Source: Micractinium sp. NFX-FRZ
Lineage: Eukaryota > Chlorophyta > Trebouxiophyceae > Chlorellales > Chlorellaceae
DNA length: 44,192 bases
Reading direction: 5' to 3'
NCBI GenBank assembly: GCA_029339195.1
Contig: JAPTJF010000497.1
Location: 1 to 44,192 of the forward strand
The notes under the pieces were generated by a model. The model saw only the letters and a list, made by a program, of their open reading frames with translations, was not told the origin of the DNA and searched no databases. The translations under genes and the position numbers were made by a program. This document shows, in pieces, positions 42,045-44,192 of this stretch. How positions within the stretch are numbered: position 1 is the stretch's first letter; each line of letters begins with the position of its first letter.

Positions 42045-43789
42045 ATGTCGCGCGGCACCCTCCTTCTCTGTTGCCTGGCCCTGATGGCCGGCGCGCACAC
42101 GTGCACGGCACTCTCCCCTCCATGGTGAGCCACGCGATTCTTGCAAGCAAATCGTACGCCCTACCGCGGCAGCCGTCATGGCGGCATCGCGCCTGCGGAC
42201 GCCGGCGCCGGCAGCGCCCCACTGGCCAGTCACTTAGCCGACACGCCAGAGCCTTTTAACAATTTAACTGCACGACACTTACGGTGTCTCAAGGCGGCCT
42301 TTCCACACTGTCTGTAGATCAACCAACAAAACCTGTCGTCACTCCTCCCCATGCAGTCGCCCCCTGCTGTTCCAGCGCTGGCCGCCGCCTGCACGGCACG
42401 ACTGCCTGCATCAAGAGCTGCGCTGCTGCCAAGGCCAAGGCGCAGGCGCTCTCCACCCTCCTCAACAAGTCGCTCACCGCTGCAAGCAAGGGATTCGCAC
42501 AAAAGGTGGGAGGGTGAGGCAGGGCAGGCAGAGGTTGTGGGTGCCCTGTGCGCGCCGCCGTGGTTGTTTGGCAGGGTGGGCGAGCTTGTGGGCAGCAGTG
42601 GGAGCAGAGGGTGAGGTGGGCAGAGGCAGGCAGGACATCTGTACCGCCTGCTCTGAGGCTGCCACTCTCTCCAAGCTGTGTCACAGCAGGAGACCCAGCA
42701 TTACCCCCGCACCCATTACATGATTACCCCCACGCCGCAACCTGGACTGCCCTGCAGGTGACCGTGGCTGTGACCCAGGGCTCCGCCAGCATCAAGCCTG
42801 GAGCCGCCCCCAAGCCAGGTGCTGCCGCTATGGCTGTGCTCAAGCAGGCCATGCTGGGGAACTCTTATTTCAAGGGGTCTGAGACTGCGCCCATGACCAA
42901 CACCAACCTCGCCGTGTTTGCACCAAAGGTGAGCATCCAACCCCACTCACATGCACATGTCCTGTGATGCATAGGTCAGTGCGGCCCATGCCAGATGCAT
43001 ACGGCATGCATGTCCCACATGTCCTGCTGTACGTCTGTGTCCATTGGCCTGCCTGCCTGCCCGCCCATCTGCCTGCCCGTGGGTGCGCAGGTGCATGTCC
43101 TAAGAGCGACCCTCCTGCTCAGGCCGGCTCTGGCAAACTGCTGGCAATCCAAGTTGCATCCATCTATCTGTGGATGCGGCATCCTGCTCCACGGGCGTTC
43201 ATGTCGGTCATTGTCTTGCCCCTGCGCCGCAGGTGGCCCAGTACTGGGCAGATGACCTTTCTGAGGCCGGCGGGCTGCAGACGATGGTGGTGGCTGATGT
43301 GAGCACCTGCTGCATGCCTGAATGCTGAATGCTGCCTGGGGAAGTGCTGGAGGGCGGGTGTTGGCTCTGCCACAGGCGGGTCGGGCGTGAGCGCCCCCAG
43401 CGTGCGTGGGGCAGCGCCCCCCCGGGGGCAATGCGTGGGGCAGGAAGGGGGCGCCACATGGGGTGTGATGGGGACAGGGTGTTTGCCTGCGCGGGGCGTG
43501 GCTGGGGTGGTGTCCGGTCAAGGCACCTACGGCGGTGCATCTAGCGGTGCCTGCGCAGTTGCGTGGGGCTGAAGGCGGGGCGCGGCGGGGCGTTGTGTGC
43601 CCTGGCAAGTTGGCGCCAACAAGGCCAGCCCTCCTTCCGTGTGGACTCACAATGCCGACTCGGAAACCGTCTCGTGTCGCCTGCCCCGTGCCGCAGCTCA
43701 TGGAGGAGGTGTTTGGGCTGAGCAAGCTGGGCATCCAGGCAACCAGCGGCGCCTGCAACGGCATCACGTGCGCCTCACCCATCGTGTGA
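42045..43789 (+). CDS. Small secreted protein of unknown function
   Basis: Five exons in phase, 179 aa: 42045-42124, 42376-42505, 42758-42928, 43233-43298, 43697-43789. The start MSRGTLLLCCLALMAGAHTC is a classical signal peptide with likely cleavage after the hydrophobic core. The mature part is Ala/Lys-rich (KSCAAAKAKAQALSTLLNKS) with few cysteines (including ACNGITCASPIV at the C-terminus), a hydrophobic-polar helix pattern, and VAQYWADDLSEAGGL. I recognise no family. It could be a cell-wall, vacuolar or extracellular protein; an organelle transit peptide is less likely given the hydrophobic N-terminus. It has a TATA box and a very short 3' UTR (TGTAA 19 nt after the stop), features expected of a strongly expressed gene. 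The exon 1/2 acceptor (TTCCAG at 42375) was chosen for phase; CATGCAG at 42356 is out of frame. Confidence 0.8.
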
Positions 43790-43807
43790 ATGCTGTGTGG
43801 TGCACCA

Positions 43808-43812
43808 TGTAA
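43808..43812 (+). terminator. TGTAA poly(A) signal of the secreted-protein gene
   Basis: Only 19 nt past the stop codon. Confidence 0.6.
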
Positions 43813-44192
43813 TCTACCATTGTTCCATATTCGCATGGCCCGTCACTACCTCGTCCGTTTCCCATATAATGACCTGGTGTGCTGCAAGCTTACTAATTTG
43901 TATGTTACAACACGCTCAACGAACAACTGGACGCCATCCGCAGTACCAGCCCGGCGGCGGCGGCGGCATGGGGTAATGTGTCCTGAGCAGAGGCGGGTCA
44001 CTGCCTCAGCCGTTTCCCAAAGCAAGGGCCTTTAATTGAGCGAATATTGGGGATGCGTTTCTTCCCTCCCAGCCTCCTGTGGTTGGAGGAACCTTGGGTG
44101 TTGGAGGGACCTTGGGTAGGGGGGCCAGGAGGTACGCGGCGGTACACCGTCCCATGCCCTACTATAAAAGGGCTGCTGCCGGCGGCACGACT
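43813..44192. promoter_or_regulatory. 3' flank with a downstream promoter at the window end
   Basis: TATAAAAG at 44163-44170 suggests a plus-strand gene starting just beyond the window. A short tandem repeat TTGGAGG(A/G)ACCTTGGGT occurs twice at about 44074-44110. No coding exon was seen. Confidence 0.45.

Overview
The window is nuclear DNA of a green alga, most likely a Chlorella-like trebouxiophyte. The evidence is strong GC bias with heavy CAG/CTG and Ala-, Gln- and Pro-rich coding, many short GT-AG introns, UGUAA poly(A) signals (the chlorophyte type), a plastid fibrillin, a PSR1/PHR-type GARP transcription factor and split eukaryotic housekeeping genes. No bacterial, viral, CRISPR or complete transposon signature was seen. 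Gene models were joined by hand: every splice junction was checked for GT/AG and reading phase, and all models are in phase except where stated.

Layout. 1-1881 (-): 5' part of an unrecognised alpha-helical protein running off the window through a poly-G run. 2425-6361 (-): SPRTN/DVC1 DNA-protein crosslink protease. 6872-9059 (+): UNC-50 membrane protein. 9808-11029 (+): GAF-like unknown. 12348-14796 (-): PAP2-type lipid phosphate phosphatase. 16709-20809 (-): PSR1-like MYB-CC regulator with a 3' UTR of about 1.4 kb. 21395-21951 (-): orphan protein kinase C-lobe. 22064-24111 (-): secreted PAN/apple-like cysteine-rich protein. 24447-26156 (-): plastid-lipid-associated protein (fibrillin). 26383-32303 (-): GRIP-domain golgin. 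32895-38036 (-): NOP56. 38294-41476 (+): RRP9/U3-55K. 42045-43789 (+): small secreted protein of unknown function.

Genes that work together. NOP56 and RRP9 are both proteins of the U3 box C/D snoRNP; they are transcribed divergently from a shared 257-bp gap. The golgin and UNC-50 are both Golgi-associated. PSR1-type factors control phosphate-starvation and lipid responses in algae, and the window also holds a lipid phosphate phosphatase and a fibrillin, but no regulatory link is shown by the sequence.

The most unusual signal is a recurring pattern that I call exon-edge echoes: degraded copies of an exon end together with its splice site lying inside the adjacent intron. I found five instances in four genes: NOP56 exon 7, NOP56 exon 8, RRP9 exon 2 (two copies), golgin exon 3 and fibrillin exon 4. 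One creates a second, in-frame 5' splice site. Other points of interest are a foldback of about 180 nt in a NOP56 intron, repeated stem-loops with a conserved loop in the PSR1-like 3' UTR, an orphan kinase lobe next to the PAN gene, and a triple palindromic repeat upstream of the PSR1-like gene.
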